This document shows, piece after piece, positions 17,435-26,607 of a DNA stretch of 64,000 nucleotides. Made by a program: the position numbers and the translations under genes. Below the pieces are notes generated by a model. It saw nothing but the letters and a program-made list of their open reading frames with translations. It did not search any database and was not told the DNA's origin. The stretch spans positions 5,642,001 to 5,706,000 of the forward strand of contig NC_016604.1 in the NCBI RefSeq assembly GCF_000230895.2, in the 5' to 3' direction. This stretch comes from Mycolicibacterium rhodesiae NBB3 (GTDB lineage: Bacteria; Actinomycetota; Actinomycetes; Mycobacteriales; Mycobacteriaceae). The number at the start of each line of letters is the position of its first letter. The first letter of the stretch is position 1.

Positions 17435-18109
17435 TCAGCTTTCGCGGCGCAGTTTCAGCACTGAGTCCCTGAACAACGCGTCAAGTGACGCCGTGTCCGC
17501 CTCGCCCGATGCCGGATCCTGCAGCCAAGTGACGCTGACCCGGGCGTCGCCGATTTCGGCGGCGAACGTGAGTGTCGTGCGCTCGGAGTCCGGTGTCGTG
17601 ACCACCTGCTCGACGGCGTAGGACGCATCGGCGTCCACCGGTGGAGCCGGAAGCTCCGTCACCGTCACCGTTGATTCCCCGACCTCGAACGTGGGGCACG
17701 CGCGCAGCTGCGCCAGACGATCGGACAGCGGAGGGACCGGACGGGTGAGCACGACGATCAGCCTGCTCGCTGTCGCGGCGTCGACGCCCTCGACACCCAC
17801 GACCTCGCTGTGCCACAGCACCGGCGGCGTGCAGGCGGCGGGAGTCACCACCGCGCCGATCGGGACACCGTCGACGTCCCGCACCGCCCGGTCGACGCCC
17901 GCGACGTCGAGCACCGCGGCCGAATACTGCGGCGGGAACCGGGCGGGCTCGATGAGTAGCTGCGCGACCGGAACGGGGGGCCTCTCGGCGGCCGCCTCGA
18001 CCGGCTGGCTCGACCCCACGACCACCCGGCTGCAGGCGCCCAGCAACACCGCTGCCATCAGCAGCAGACCTCCGCGCAAGCTCCCGACCATCGGCGCCAA
18101 TCGTCTCAT
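17435..18109 (-). CDS. Secreted lipoprotein, DUF5642-like
   Basis: A 224-residue lipoprotein: signal (MRRLAPMVGSLRGGLLLMAAVLLGAC) with lipobox LGAC, then a domain of alternating strands (VAQLLIEPARFPPQYSAAVL, SRLIVVLTRPVPPLSDRL, VSVTWLQDPASGEADTASL). This resembles mycobacterial DUF5642/sensor-like lipoproteins; role unknown. ATG at 18109 gives a complete signal peptide. Divergent from sthA. A much longer in-frame run upstream is antisense to sthA and not used. Confidence 0.75.
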   Translation of the reverse strand: MRRLAPMVGSLRGGLLLMAAVLLGACSRVVVGSSQPVEAAAERPPVPVAQLLIEPARFPPQYSAAVLDVAGVDRAVRDVDGVPIGAVVTPAACTPPVLWHSEVVGVEGVDAATASRLIVVLTRPVPPLSDRLAQLRACPTFEVGESTVTVTELPAPPVDADASYAVEQVVTTPDSERTTLTFAAEIGDARVSVTWLQDPASGEADTASLDALFRDSVLKLRRES

Positions 18110-18235
18110 CGGTCGTCCCTTCGGCCGATCAGGCGCGCGTAGGTGACTCCGGTTGCCGAACCGTTGATTAATTTCCCGTGCTGATGACGCTTGTCGGCGT
18201 GCAAGATCCGCGCAACCGGCGTAGACCTTGTGGCT

Positions 18236-19651
18236 ATGGGTTCCATGCTCGAGTACGACCTCATCGTCATCGGTTCGGGCCCGGGTGGCCAGAAGGCCGC
18301 GATCGCGGCGGCAAAGCTCGGCAAGTCGGTGGCGATCGTCGAGCGGGGTCGGATGCTCGGCGGCGTCTGCGTGACCACCGGCACGATCCCGTCCAAGACG
18401 CTGCGGGAGGCCGTGCTCTACCTGACGGGCATGAACCAGCGCGAGCTCTACGGTGCCAGCTACCGCGTCAAGGAGAAGATCACGCCCGCCGACCTGCTCG
18501 CACGCACGTCTCACGTCGTCGGCAAGGAACAGGACGTCGTGCGGTCCCAACTCATGCGCAACCGCATCGACCTCATCCAGGGGCACGGTCGGTTCATCGA
18601 CGCTCACACCGTGCTGGTGGAGGAGCCGACACGCGGCGAGCGCACCACCGTCAGCGGGGACTATGTCGTGATTGCCACCGGCACCAAGCCGGCGCGACCG
18701 CCCGGCGTCGAGTTCGACGAAGACCGCGTCCTGGACTCCGACGGCATCCTCGACCTCAAGTCGCTGCCGGCCACGATGGTGGTGGTGGGCGCCGGGGTGA
18801 TCGGCATCGAATACGCCTCGATGTTCGCCGCGCTCGGCACCAAGGTGACCGTCGTGGAGAAACGCGACACCTTGCTCGACTTCTGCGATCCCGAGATCAT
18901 CGAGGCGTTGAAGTTCCACCTGCGCGACCTCGCGGTGACGTTCCGCTTCGGCGAGGAGGTGACGGCCGTGGACGTCGGCGCCGCGGGCACCGTCACCACG
19001 CTGGCCAGCGGCAAGCAGATCCCGGCCGAGACGGTGATGTACTCCGCGGGCAGACAAGGTCAGACCGAACACCTCGATCTGGCCAATGCCGGCCTGCAGC
19101 CCGATTCGCGCGGGCGCATCGCCGTCGACAGCAACTTCCAGACTCTCGTCGACCACATCTACGCCGTCGGGGACGTGATCGGCTTTCCGGCATTGGCGGC
19201 CACCTCCATGGAGCAGGGCCGACTGGCCGCCTATCACGCATTCGGCGAACCGGCCAAGGGCATGACGGACCTCCAACCGATCGGCATCTACTCCATCCCG
19301 GAGGTGTCCTACGTGGGCGCCACCGAGGTGGAACTGACCCGCAACGCGATTCCCTACGAGGTCGGGGTGTCGCGTTACCGCGAACTGGCGCGGGGCCAGA
19401 TCGCCGGCGACTCCTACGGAATGCTGAAGCTGCTGGTGTCGACCGACGACCTGAAGCTGCTCGGCGTGCACATCTTCGGCACCAGCGCCACCGAGATGGT
19501 CCACATCGGCCAAGCCGTGATGGGTTGCGGAGGCACGATCGAGTACCTCGTCGACGCGGTCTTCAATTACCCGACGTTCTCGGAGGCCTATAAGGTCGCC
19601 GCCCTGGATGTGATGAACAAGCTCCGCGCCCTCAACCAGTTTCGCCGTTAG
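18236..19651 (+). CDS. sthA: Soluble pyridine nucleotide transhydrogenase
   Basis: FAD enzyme interconverting NADPH and NADH pools. The 471-residue protein has the FAD GSGPGGQKAA loop at about 13-22, GVCVTTGTIPSKTL near 43-56, the NAD(P) loop VVGAGVIGIEYAS, the FAD-closing IYAVGDVIGFPALA, and a dimerisation domain ending LRALNQFRR. At the disulfide position only C45 remains (T50 replaces the second Cys), typical of STH rather than lipoamide dehydrogenase. ATG at 18236 matches family length and follows a TAGACC -10-like element. Confidence 0.93.
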   Translation: MGSMLEYDLIVIGSGPGGQKAAIAAAKLGKSVAIVERGRMLGGVCVTTGTIPSKTLREAVLYLTGMNQRELYGASYRVKEKITPADLLARTSHVVGKEQDVVRSQLMRNRIDLIQGHGRFIDAHTVLVEEPTRGERTTVSGDYVVIATGTKPARPPGVEFDEDRVLDSDGILDLKSLPATMVVVGAGVIGIEYASMFAALGTKVTVVEKRDTLLDFCDPEIIEALKFHLRDLAVTFRFGEEVTAVDVGAAGTVTTLASGKQIPAETVMYSAGRQGQTEHLDLANAGLQPDSRGRIAVDSNFQTLVDHIYAVGDVIGFPALAATSMEQGRLAAYHAFGEPAKGMTDLQPIGIYSIPEVSYVGATEVELTRNAIPYEVGVSRYRELARGQIAGDSYGMLKLLVSTDDLKLLGVHIFGTSATEMVHIGQAVMGCGGTIEYLVDAVFNYPTFSEAYKVAALDVMNKLRALNQFRR

Positions 19652-19794
19652 CCGAAGCCAGTCGTTAGCGGCGGTTTCGGGCGGTTCTCACCGGCGTAGG
19701 CATAGGTGCGGCGCGCAATGGGAACGCAACATGGGCCACACTGGTTGTCACGATGGAAAGGCGACACCGCCTTCACACCGTAGGAGGCACGGAG

Positions 19795-20763
19795 ATGGCT
19801 GATCAAGCGGATCAACCCGAACAGCACTACCAGCCGGATCAGACCGGCATGTACGAGCTGGAGTTCCCCGCGCCGCAACTGACGTCGCCGGACGGCCGGG
19901 GTCCGGTGATGATCCACGCGCTCGAGGGCTTTTCCGACGCGGGGCACGCCATCAAGCTGGCTTCCCAGCACCTCAAGAACACGCTGGATACCGAATTGGT
20001 GGCCTCCTTCGCCATCGACGAGCTGCTGGATTACCGGTCGCGGCGGCCGTTGATGACCTTCAAGACCGACCATTTCACCCACTACGAGGATCCCGAGCTG
20101 AGTCTCTACGCGATGCACGACAGCGTAGGCACGCCCTTTCTGCTGCTTGCGGGGATGGAACCGGATCTGCGCTGGGAGCGATTCCTGACCGCTGTGCGAC
20201 TGCTGGCCGAGCGGCTCGGTGTGCGCCGGGTGATCGGTCTGGGAGCGATCCCGATGGCGGTTCCGCACACCCGGCCGATCACGCTCACCGCGCACTCCAA
20301 CGACAAGGAACTCATCGCCGAACACCAGCCGTGGGTCGGCGAGGTCCAGGTACCCGGAAGCGTGTCGAACCTGCTGGAGTTCCGGATGTCGCAGCACGGG
20401 TACGAAGTCGTCGGCTTCACCGTCCATGTGCCGCACTATCTGGCGCAGACCGACTACCCCGCCGCCGCGGAGGTGTTGCTGGCCGAGGTCGCCAAGAGCG
20501 CGTCGCTACAGATTCCACTGGAGGCGCTGGATGCAGCGGGTGCCGAGATCCAGGCGAAGATCAATGAACAGGTCGAGGGCAGCAGTGAGGTCGCGCAGGT
20601 GGTGACCGCGCTGGAGCACCAGTACGACGCCTTCGCCGCCGCCCAGGAGAACCGATCGTTGCTCGCCCACGACGAGAACCTGCCCAGCGGCGACGAGCTG
20701 GGTGCCGAGTTCGAACGGTTCCTCCGACAGCAGGACAGAGGCAGGGACGACGACGCCAAATAG
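19795..20763 (+). CDS. PAC2 family protein (Rv2714 type)
   Basis: A 322-residue protein with a PAC2 (proteasome-assembly-chaperone-like) domain across residues about 30-260: VMIHALEGFSDAGHAIKLA, DELLDYRSRRP, LLAGMEPDLRWERF, GLGAIPMAVPHTRP. The C-terminal region is helical and Glu/Gln-rich. It is the ortholog of Rv2714, whose crystal structure showed this fold; biological role unknown, though proteasome or ATP-grasp links are proposed. AGGAGG upstream fixes ATG at 19795 rather than one 42 nt earlier. Confidence 0.9.
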   Translation: MADQADQPEQHYQPDQTGMYELEFPAPQLTSPDGRGPVMIHALEGFSDAGHAIKLASQHLKNTLDTELVASFAIDELLDYRSRRPLMTFKTDHFTHYEDPELSLYAMHDSVGTPFLLLAGMEPDLRWERFLTAVRLLAERLGVRRVIGLGAIPMAVPHTRPITLTAHSNDKELIAEHQPWVGEVQVPGSVSNLLEFRMSQHGYEVVGFTVHVPHYLAQTDYPAAAEVLLAEVAKSASLQIPLEALDAAGAEIQAKINEQVEGSSEVAQVVTALEHQYDAFAAAQENRSLLAHDENLPSGDELGAEFERFLRQQDRGRDDDAK

Positions 20764-20795
20764 CGCGCATCGGTGAGGACGGCTAAGTTGTCGCA

Positions 20796-21818
20796 ATGGC
20801 CGCGCGAACGCCGAACCTGCGCCCCGTGCGGGAACTCACACCGGAGTTGGAGTTCCGCACCATCCACGGATACCGGCGCGCATACCAGCGGGCGGGTTCC
20901 GGACCGGCGATCCTGCTGATTCACGGCATCGGCGACAACTCCACCACATGGAGCACAGTCCAATCGAAGTTGGCGCAACGGTTTACCGTCATCGCCCCGG
21001 ATCTGTTGGGACACGGCAAGTCTGACAAACCGCGCGCCGACTACTCGGTGGCCGCATACGCCAACGGTATGCGCGATCTGCTGAGCGTGCTCGACATCGA
21101 TAAGGTCACCGTCGTCGGTCACTCACTGGGCGGTGGCGTAGCCATGCAATTCGCCTATCAATTCCCTCAATTGGTCGAACGGCTGATTCTGGTGGGCGCA
21201 GGCGGCGTGACCAAGGATGTCAACATCGCCCTGCGCGTCGCCTCGCTGCCGATGGGCAGTGAGGCACTGGCATTCCTGCGACTTCCGTTGGTGTTGCCTG
21301 CGATGCAGGTCGTCGGACGAGTGGCGGGAGCGATGTTCGGATCCACCGGGCTGGGCCGCGACATCCCCAACATGTTGCGAATTCTGGCGGATCTGCCGGA
21401 ACCGACCGCATCGTCGGCGTTCGCACGCACCCTGCGTGCTGTCGTCGACTGGCGCGGCCAGGTGGTCACAATGCTCGATCGATGTTATTTGACGCAATCC
21501 GTTCCCGTGCAATTGATTTGGGGTAGCTCCGACGCGGTCATACCCGTCAGTCACGCTCGGATGGCGCACGCCGCCATGCCCGGCTCGCAGTTGGAGATCT
21601 TCGAAGGCTCCGGACACTTCCCGTTCCACGACGATCCCGACCGCTTCGTCGAGGTCCTCGAGCAGTTCATCTGCTCCACCGAACCCGCCGTTTACGACCA
21701 GGACTATCTGCGCGGTCTGCTGCGAACCGGCATCGAAGCGGGTGACATCTGTGGGCCGGCCGGAACGCGCGATGCGGTGCTCGACGCGATGGATCACGAC
21801 GAACGCAGCGCCACCTGA
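20796..21818 (+). CDS. Alpha/beta-hydrolase (Rv2715 type)
   Basis: A 340-residue hydrolase with full catalytic apparatus: oxyanion HGIGDNSTTW, nucleophile elbow GHSLGGG (Ser near residue 112), acid in WGSSDAVIPV and His in GSGHFPFHDD. An extended cap (residues about 140-215) and a 45-residue C-terminal extension after the His distinguish it from simple esterases. Substrate unknown; haloperoxidase/epoxide-hydrolase-like lipid ester activity is a guess. It begins 32 nt after the PAC2 gene, probably in the same operon. Confidence 0.88.
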   Translation: MAARTPNLRPVRELTPELEFRTIHGYRRAYQRAGSGPAILLIHGIGDNSTTWSTVQSKLAQRFTVIAPDLLGHGKSDKPRADYSVAAYANGMRDLLSVLDIDKVTVVGHSLGGGVAMQFAYQFPQLVERLILVGAGGVTKDVNIALRVASLPMGSEALAFLRLPLVLPAMQVVGRVAGAMFGSTGLGRDIPNMLRILADLPEPTASSAFARTLRAVVDWRGQVVTMLDRCYLTQSVPVQLIWGSSDAVIPVSHARMAHAAMPGSQLEIFEGSGHFPFHDDPDRFVEVLEQFICSTEPAVYDQDYLRGLLRTGIEAGDICGPAGTRDAVLDAMDHDERSAT

Positions 21819-21856
21819 GCACCCACCGGCACATCGTCGGTAAGTAGCATCGGGCC

Positions 21857-22543
21857 ATGGCCATCGATGTGACCGTTCTCCGGGTTTTCACCGACCCGGA
21901 GGGCAACTATGGAAATCCGCTGGGCGTCGTCGACAACAGCACCGTCGATCCTGCGGACCGCCAGCGGATCGCCACCGAATTGGGTTACAGCGAAACGATA
22001 TTCATCGATTTTCCGGAAGGTGGGGCGAGCACAGCCCACGCGCGGATCTTCACGCCTGCCGTCGAGCTGCCCTTTGCCGGACATCCGACTGTGGGCGCTT
22101 CGTGGTGGCTACGCGAGCAGGGGTATGCGATCAAGACGTTGCAGGTCCCCGCGGGCATCGTGCAGGTGATCTATGACGGTGACCTGACAGCAGTGAGCGC
22201 ACGCGCGGAATGGGCCCCGGACTTCGCGATCTATGATCTCGGCTCCGTCGACGAACTGATGGCCGCGGATCCCGCCGACTACTCCGACGACGTCGAGCAC
22301 TACTTGTGGACCTGGCTCGACCGATCCGCCGGCAAGATTCGGTCTCGGATGTTCGCAACTCACCTCGGCGTTCCGGAGGACGAGGCGACCGGTGCCGCCG
22401 CGGTACGCATCACCGACTACCTGAGCCGCGATCTGGACATCGTGCAGGGCAAGGGATCGATGATCTCGACCGAGTGGAGCCCCGAGGGCTGGGTGCGGGT
22501 GGCGGGCCGCGTGGTCAGCGACGGCACAAAGCACATCGACTGA
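21857..22543 (+). CDS. PhzF-family isomerase-like protein (Rv2716 type)
   Basis: A 228-residue PhzF/DapF-fold protein: VTVLRVFTDPEGNYGNPLGVV at the N-terminus, TELGYSETIFIDFPEGG, and PFAGHPTVGASWWL, where the E-T-x-F and GHPT motifs are the PhzF signature. The C-terminal half is short relative to biosynthetic PhzF (about 280 residues). Likely an isomerase of an unknown small metabolite. Follows the hydrolase by 38 nt and is convergent with nrdR. Confidence 0.88.
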   Translation: MAIDVTVLRVFTDPEGNYGNPLGVVDNSTVDPADRQRIATELGYSETIFIDFPEGGASTAHARIFTPAVELPFAGHPTVGASWWLREQGYAIKTLQVPAGIVQVIYDGDLTAVSARAEWAPDFAIYDLGSVDELMAADPADYSDDVEHYLWTWLDRSAGKIRSRMFATHLGVPEDEATGAAAVRITDYLSRDLDIVQGKGSMISTEWSPEGWVRVAGRVVSDGTKHID

Positions 22544-22551
22544 CGAGCAGT

Positions 22552-23022
22552 TCAGTTCGGTGCCGGCTCCGGCGACTTGCGATGCTCACGCAGCGCCTGG
22601 ATTTCGCGCTCGAAATCCTCGGCCGAGCTGAATCCACGGTAGACGGAGGCGAACCGCAGGTATGCCACCTCGTCGAGGTCGCGGAGCGGCCCGAGGATGG
22701 CCAGCCCCACCTCGTTACTGGGCACTTCAGGTGAACCCGCCGCGCGCACCGCATCTTCCACCTGCTGGGCGAGCAGATTCAGCGCGTCGTCGTCGACCTG
22801 TCGCCCCTGGCAGGCGCGACGCACACCCTTGACGACCTTCTCCCGGCTGAACGGTTCGGTGACGCCGCTGCGTTTGACCACTGCGAGAACCGCGGTCTCG
22901 ACCGTCGTGAAACGACGACCACACTCCGGACACGATCTGCGGCGCCGAATGGCTTGGCCTTCGTCGGTTTCCCGGGAGTCGACGACCCTGGAATCGGGAT
23001 GGCGACAGAACGGACAGTGCAT
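22552..23022 (-). CDS. nrdR: Transcriptional repressor NrdR
   Basis: Zn- and ATP/dATP-dependent repressor of ribonucleotide reductase genes. The 156-residue protein has the zinc ribbon C3-x2-C6 ... C31-x2-C34 (MHCPFCRHPD, RSCPECGRRFTT) and an ATP-cone starting AVVKRSGVTEPFSREKVVKG. ATG at 23022 is the conserved start and has AAGGAGCGG just upstream. Neighbours lexA and chiZ equal Rv2718c-Rv2720. Confidence 0.96.
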   Translation of the reverse strand: MHCPFCRHPDSRVVDSRETDEGQAIRRRRSCPECGRRFTTVETAVLAVVKRSGVTEPFSREKVVKGVRRACQGRQVDDDALNLLAQQVEDAVRAAGSPEVPSNEVGLAILGPLRDLDEVAYLRFASVYRGFSSAEDFEREIQALREHRKSPEPAPN

Positions 23023-23184
23023 CACCGCTCCTTCGCCGAGCCAACAAATGACTACCTCAACCGCCTCTGAGCGTACCTGCGTGGCAGTCCGCCAGCCCAG
23101 ATTCGTGCCCAATGCGGCGGGCCTCGTCATTGCCCGTGCGAATACGCTTGTGCGGTCGAGGTTTTCACCGGACACGACACACCG

Positions 23185-23634
23185 TCAGCTGATTGGCGCG
23201 ATCAGCGTCTGGCCGGCGTGCACTGAGACGGAGTCGAGGTGGTTGAGTTCGCGGATCCGGTCGACGACCGGGCCCACCGGTGCGTCGGGGGCCACCCGCC
23301 CGGCCACCTGCTGCAGCGTCTCGCCGGTCTGCACCTGGACCACGGCCAACCGGTCGGGCACCGGCGCCGATTCCCCGACGACCCCGCCGAACTGTGCCAC
23401 CAGGCCGAGCCACACCGTGATCCCGGCGGCGACCAGCGCCAGCAGGACCGTGGTGACCGGGGTGATCGGCTTGCGACGATGCGAGGCGCGCGATACCAGC
23501 ACGCCCGAGTTGCGGTACCGCACCGGTGCACCGCCCGGCCGACGCGAAACAGGGCGCCGCCGGGCGCCGGCAGGCCGAATTCCGGGCCTGACCACTGGTA
23601 TTGCCCGGTTCTCCCGGGTCTCGAGAATCGTCAT
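23185..23634 (-). CDS. chiZ: LysM-domain division inhibitor ChiZ (Rv2719c type)
   Basis: A 149-residue membrane-anchored protein: arginine-rich cytoplasmic tail (RRRPVSRRPGGAPVRYR), one membrane segment at about residues 57-80 (TTVLLALVAAGITVWLGLVA), then an extracytoplasmic LysM domain (VQVQTGETLQQVAGRVAP ... RIRELNHLDSVSVHAGQTLI). In M. tuberculosis the SOS-induced Rv2719c (ChiZ) interferes with division via FtsI/FtsQ. ATG at 23634 has GGCAGGAAG upstream; a start 45 nt earlier would overlap a region next to the LexA box. Confidence 0.85.
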   Translation of the reverse strand: MTILETRENRAIPVVRPGIRPAGARRRPVSRRPGGAPVRYRNSGVLVSRASHRRKPITPVTTVLLALVAAGITVWLGLVAQFGGVVGESAPVPDRLAVVQVQTGETLQQVAGRVAPDAPVGPVVDRIRELNHLDSVSVHAGQTLIAPIS

Positions 23635-23681
23635 CTTCCTGCCTTCCGGTTCGAGTCTTTCGCTCTTGTGTTCGAACATAC

Positions 23682-23697
23682 TCGATCATCTGTTCGA
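23682..23697. promoter_or_regulatory. LexA (SOS) box for chiZ
   Basis: TCGATC-ATCT-GTTCGA, one mismatch to the mycobacterial SOS box TCGAAC-N4-GTTCGA, 48-63 nt upstream of the chiZ start. A weaker TAGAAC-ATGT-GATCGA follows at 23702-23717. Confidence 0.75.
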
Positions 23698-23795
23698 TTA
23701 ATAGAACATGTGATCGAACTGTTGCCGAACGATATCGCGGCCCACCGACAAGTCCTGTCCGCCCGCATCCGCACGCCGGCAGCGCGCGACACGCC

Positions 23796-23811
23796 TCGAA
23801 CACATGTTTGA
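23796..23811. promoter_or_regulatory. LexA (SOS) box for lexA
   Basis: TCGAAC-ACAT-GTTTGA, one mismatch to consensus, 31-46 nt upstream of the lexA ATG; the classical autoregulatory position. Confidence 0.85.
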
Positions 23812-23842
23812 TTAATCGTCGGCCAAGGGCTACATTCGCGCC

Positions 23843-24544
23843 ATGGATTCGGACAGCGGTACCCCGAACGGCACGGACAGCACGGGTGGGCGCGGTGGGC
23901 TCGATACTGGTCTGACGGAGCGTCAGCGCACCATTCTCGACGTGATCCGCGCCTCGGTGACCACCCGCGGCTATCCCCCGAGTATCAGAGAGATCGGCGA
24001 CGCGGTCGGCCTGACATCGACGTCATCGGTGGCTCATCAGCTGCGCACCTTGGAGCGCAAGGGCTACCTGCGCCGCGACCCCAATCGTCCGCGTGCCGTG
24101 GACGTGCGCGGCGCCGACAGCCTCCCCTCGATCGTCGCCACCGATGTCGCCGGGTCCGATGCTCTGCCGGAGCCGACATTCGTACCGGTGCTGGGCCGCA
24201 TCGCCGCCGGTGGACCGATCTTGGCCGAAGAGGCTGTCGAGGATGTCTTCCCGCTACCACGAGAACTGGTCGGCGAAGGTTCACTGTTCCTGCTGAAGGT
24301 GGTCGGCGACTCCATGGTCGACGCGGCGATCTGCGACGGCGACTGGGTGGTCGTGCGTCAGCAGAACGTCGCCGACAACGGTGACATCGTGGCCGCGATG
24401 ATCGACGGCGAGGCGACGGTGAAGACGTTCAAGCGCACCCGCGGTCAGGTGTGGCTGATGCCCCACAACCCCGCATTCGACCCTATTCCCGGCAACGACG
24501 CAGCCGTGCTGGGCAAGGTTGTGACGGTCATCCGTAAGGTCTAG
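23843..24544 (+). CDS. lexA: SOS repressor LexA
   Basis: A 233-residue repressor and self-cleaving protease. N-terminal winged helix LTERQRTILDVIRASVTTRG ... STSSVAHQLRTLERKGYL; cleavage bond A122-G123 in GRIAAGGP; catalytic S157 (VGDSMVD) and K194 (ATVKTFK). It represses recA, chiZ and its own gene until RecA filaments trigger cleavage; boxes for all three are visible in this window. Its TAG stop is shared with the convergent LGFP gene (CTAG). Confidence 0.98.
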   Translation: MDSDSGTPNGTDSTGGRGGLDTGLTERQRTILDVIRASVTTRGYPPSIREIGDAVGLTSTSSVAHQLRTLERKGYLRRDPNRPRAVDVRGADSLPSIVATDVAGSDALPEPTFVPVLGRIAAGGPILAEEAVEDVFPLPRELVGEGSLFLLKVVGDSMVDAAICDGDWVVVRQQNVADNGDIVAAMIDGEATVKTFKRTRGQVWLMPHNPAFDPIPGNDAAVLGKVVTVIRKV

Positions 24545-26607
24545 CGGACGTCGTCGTCGGCGACGAAACCGTTCACCCGTGCGAGTTCTTCACTCGCGAA
24601 CCATATTTCGGCACTGGCGTCCTCGTACATCGTGCTGCCGGGCGCCCAGTACACGCCTGTCTTGGTGTTGGCCTTGACCGGATATCCGTCCGGCGCCTGG
24701 TTCGGGTCGTCGAGCGGCATCAGGAACGCTATCCGCGGCTCGGGCTCGTCGACCTCGATTCGCGCGTGCCGCCCGGTGTCGGTGAGCGGATCGCGGGCGA
24801 TCACCGGGGGAACGGTGATGACGGCCGTCGGCGCGGTGTCCACCGCGTCGGAGTCCTCATCCTCGGCGGGTTCGACAGATTCGACGGGTTGGTCGGGTTC
24901 GTCAAAGGGTGCCGGCGGCTCCTCCTGGACGTCCGGCGGAGGGGCTCCCCACACGTCGTCGTCCGGTGCGTGAACCTCGTCGCTGCGCAGCCACTCCTCG
25001 ACATGAGACCGATCGTCGTCATGCGGTGGTGCCTCTTCGCCGTGCGGCAGGTCGTGCCCGTGGGGCTCATCGACACCGTGGGGAGCTGACCCCAACCCCT
25101 CACTGGCGTAGCGGTCGCCGAACATCGCCGCGGCGTACTCGTCGTCGGTGGTCATTCGCTCAGGTGAGCCGCCAGTGCCGTAGGCGCTTTCAGACTCACC
25201 TCCGAACCTGTTGTCCGCCATCGGATAACCGTCCGGCGCGAAGGGGTCTTCACCCTTGCGCCGCCGCAGCAGTGTCGCCAGCAACACAGCGCCGACGAGG
25301 ATCACCAACGGCACCAGTGCCAGCAGCCACCACCAGCTGAACTTGAACCAATTCTTACCGCCGGAATCGTCGGATGCCTGCGAGCCGTTGGGTGCCTCGG
25401 GCGACTTCTGCCCCGGGACCTCGAGGCCGGACAGTTCGGAAGCCAGATTCGCCGGTTCGGTCGTGAATTGGTTCTTCGACCGATCCCACGAGACGACACC
25501 GCCGCTGAATCTCTGCGTGACGACATCGCCGGCTTCGGTCTGATCGGCCATCGGCGCGCCCAGCGCGCCCTTCGCCCCTTCCAGCCGGTCCCACGCCGCC
25601 GCCATGGCGCCGCGCACGATCACCGCACCGTATTCGGGCGTCCAGAAGATGACCGGCTTGTCCTCAGCAGCAAAGCTGCTCATGCGGCTCTCGGTGGCGA
25701 GCCCGCCGTCGACCTCGCTGCTGATCGGGAAGCCGAGATCACCCTCGGGGCCACCCACGCTCTCGTACTTGGCCAGCACCTGGCCGGTCACGACGTTCGC
25801 GCCGGTCGCCGGCGTGTAGAAGATCGCGCCGCCGGCGAAGTTCTGCCGCAGGCCGTCCTTGCCGATGGGGGTCGCTTCGCCCTCGGCGGCGCCAAGGGGA
25901 CCCAGCGCTCCCCCGGCGGCACGCCTGGCCGCGTTGATCGCCGCTTCGGGGTCGTCGGGAATCTTCAGGTCGCCGAGACGCGCCGCCAACTCCGGCGGCA
26001 CCGTGGTGAAGGTCTTCTTCCGGAGGTCGTATGACAGTTCACCGCCCGTGAACTTCTGGCTGACGACACTGCCGCGGTAGACCTCATCCTCCGCAGGGAC
26101 GCCGAGCTCTCCCGCCGAACCCCCGAGCGTGTCCCACGCGGCGTTGATCGGACCGCGGACCACTCGCGCGCCAGTCGCAGGGGTAAAGAAGATCACCGGC
26201 TTGTCCGTCGCGCTGAACGTGACATTGCGACTGTCCGGCGCGCGGCCTGGGCCCTCATCGATGGTCGGGAAGCCGAGATCGCTGTCGGCGGGTCCGCCCA
26301 GCGACTCGTACTTCTCGAGGATCGCGCCTTGCACGAAGTGCGCGCCGGTGGCCGGCGTAAAGAACATCTTGCCGCCAGCGAAGTTCTGACCGAAGCCCTC
26401 TCCGATCGGGTAGACGTCGCCGTTCCTGGGCCCCAGTGCCCCGCCGTCACCACCGCTGGCCTCCCACGCCGCCGTGATGGCACCGTTCGCGTCGGCCTCC
26501 GGCTGCGCCGCCGTAACCGGTGCCAGCAAAACAGTCGTCGACACCGCCAGCAAACCGATGACCACTCGAGGCATCACCATGCGGCGCCGACTCTTCTGCC
26601 TGCTCAT
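24541..26607 (-). CDS. LGFP-repeat surface protein with membrane anchor and acidic tail
   Basis: A 688-residue exported protein. Residues 1-34 are a signal peptide (RRMVMPRVVIGLLAVSTTVLL). Residues about 40-410 hold some seven LGFP-type repeats of about 50 residues, e.g. GQNFAGGKMFFTPATGAHFV, DLGFPTIDE, ELGVPAEDEV, DLGFPISSE. A Ser/Gly linker, one membrane helix at about 420-446 (WWWLLALVPLVILVGAVLLA) and an RRRK stop-transfer follow. The last 220 residues are cytoplasmic, acidic and His/Pro-rich. LGFP repeats are thought to tether proteins to the mycolyl-arabinogalactan wall. Exact role unknown. Confidence 0.85.
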   Translation of the reverse strand: MSRQKSRRRMVMPRVVIGLLAVSTTVLLAPVTAAQPEADANGAITAAWEASGGDGGALGPRNGDVYPIGEGFGQNFAGGKMFFTPATGAHFVQGAILEKYESLGGPADSDLGFPTIDEGPGRAPDSRNVTFSATDKPVIFFTPATGARVVRGPINAAWDTLGGSAGELGVPAEDEVYRGSVVSQKFTGGELSYDLRKKTFTTVPPELAARLGDLKIPDDPEAAINAARRAAGGALGPLGAAEGEATPIGKDGLRQNFAGGAIFYTPATGANVVTGQVLAKYESVGGPEGDLGFPISSEVDGGLATESRMSSFAAEDKPVIFWTPEYGAVIVRGAMAAAWDRLEGAKGALGAPMADQTEAGDVVTQRFSGGVVSWDRSKNQFTTEPANLASELSGLEVPGQKSPEAPNGSQASDDSGGKNWFKFSWWWLLALVPLVILVGAVLLATLLRRRKGEDPFAPDGYPMADNRFGGESESAYGTGGSPERMTTDDEYAAAMFGDRYASEGLGSAPHGVDEPHGHDLPHGEEAPPHDDDRSHVEEWLRSDEVHAPDDDVWGAPPPDVQEEPPAPFDEPDQPVESVEPAEDEDSDAVDTAPTAVITVPPVIARDPLTDTGRHARIEVDEPEPRIAFLMPLDDPNQAPDGYPVKANTKTGVYWAPGSTMYEDASAEIWFASEELARVNGFVADDDVR

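Noticed and set aside
17435..19513. A 692-codon minus-strand open frame extending the lipoprotein gene leftward over sthA
   Set aside because: The part beyond 18109 is antisense to the clearly real sthA; only the C-terminal portion has a lipobox and protein-like composition.
19652..19794. Hairpin after sthA (ccgaagcc ... ggtttcgg) as a third copy of the palindromic repeat
   Set aside because: Arms are short with a mismatch, and the interior does not match copies A and B.
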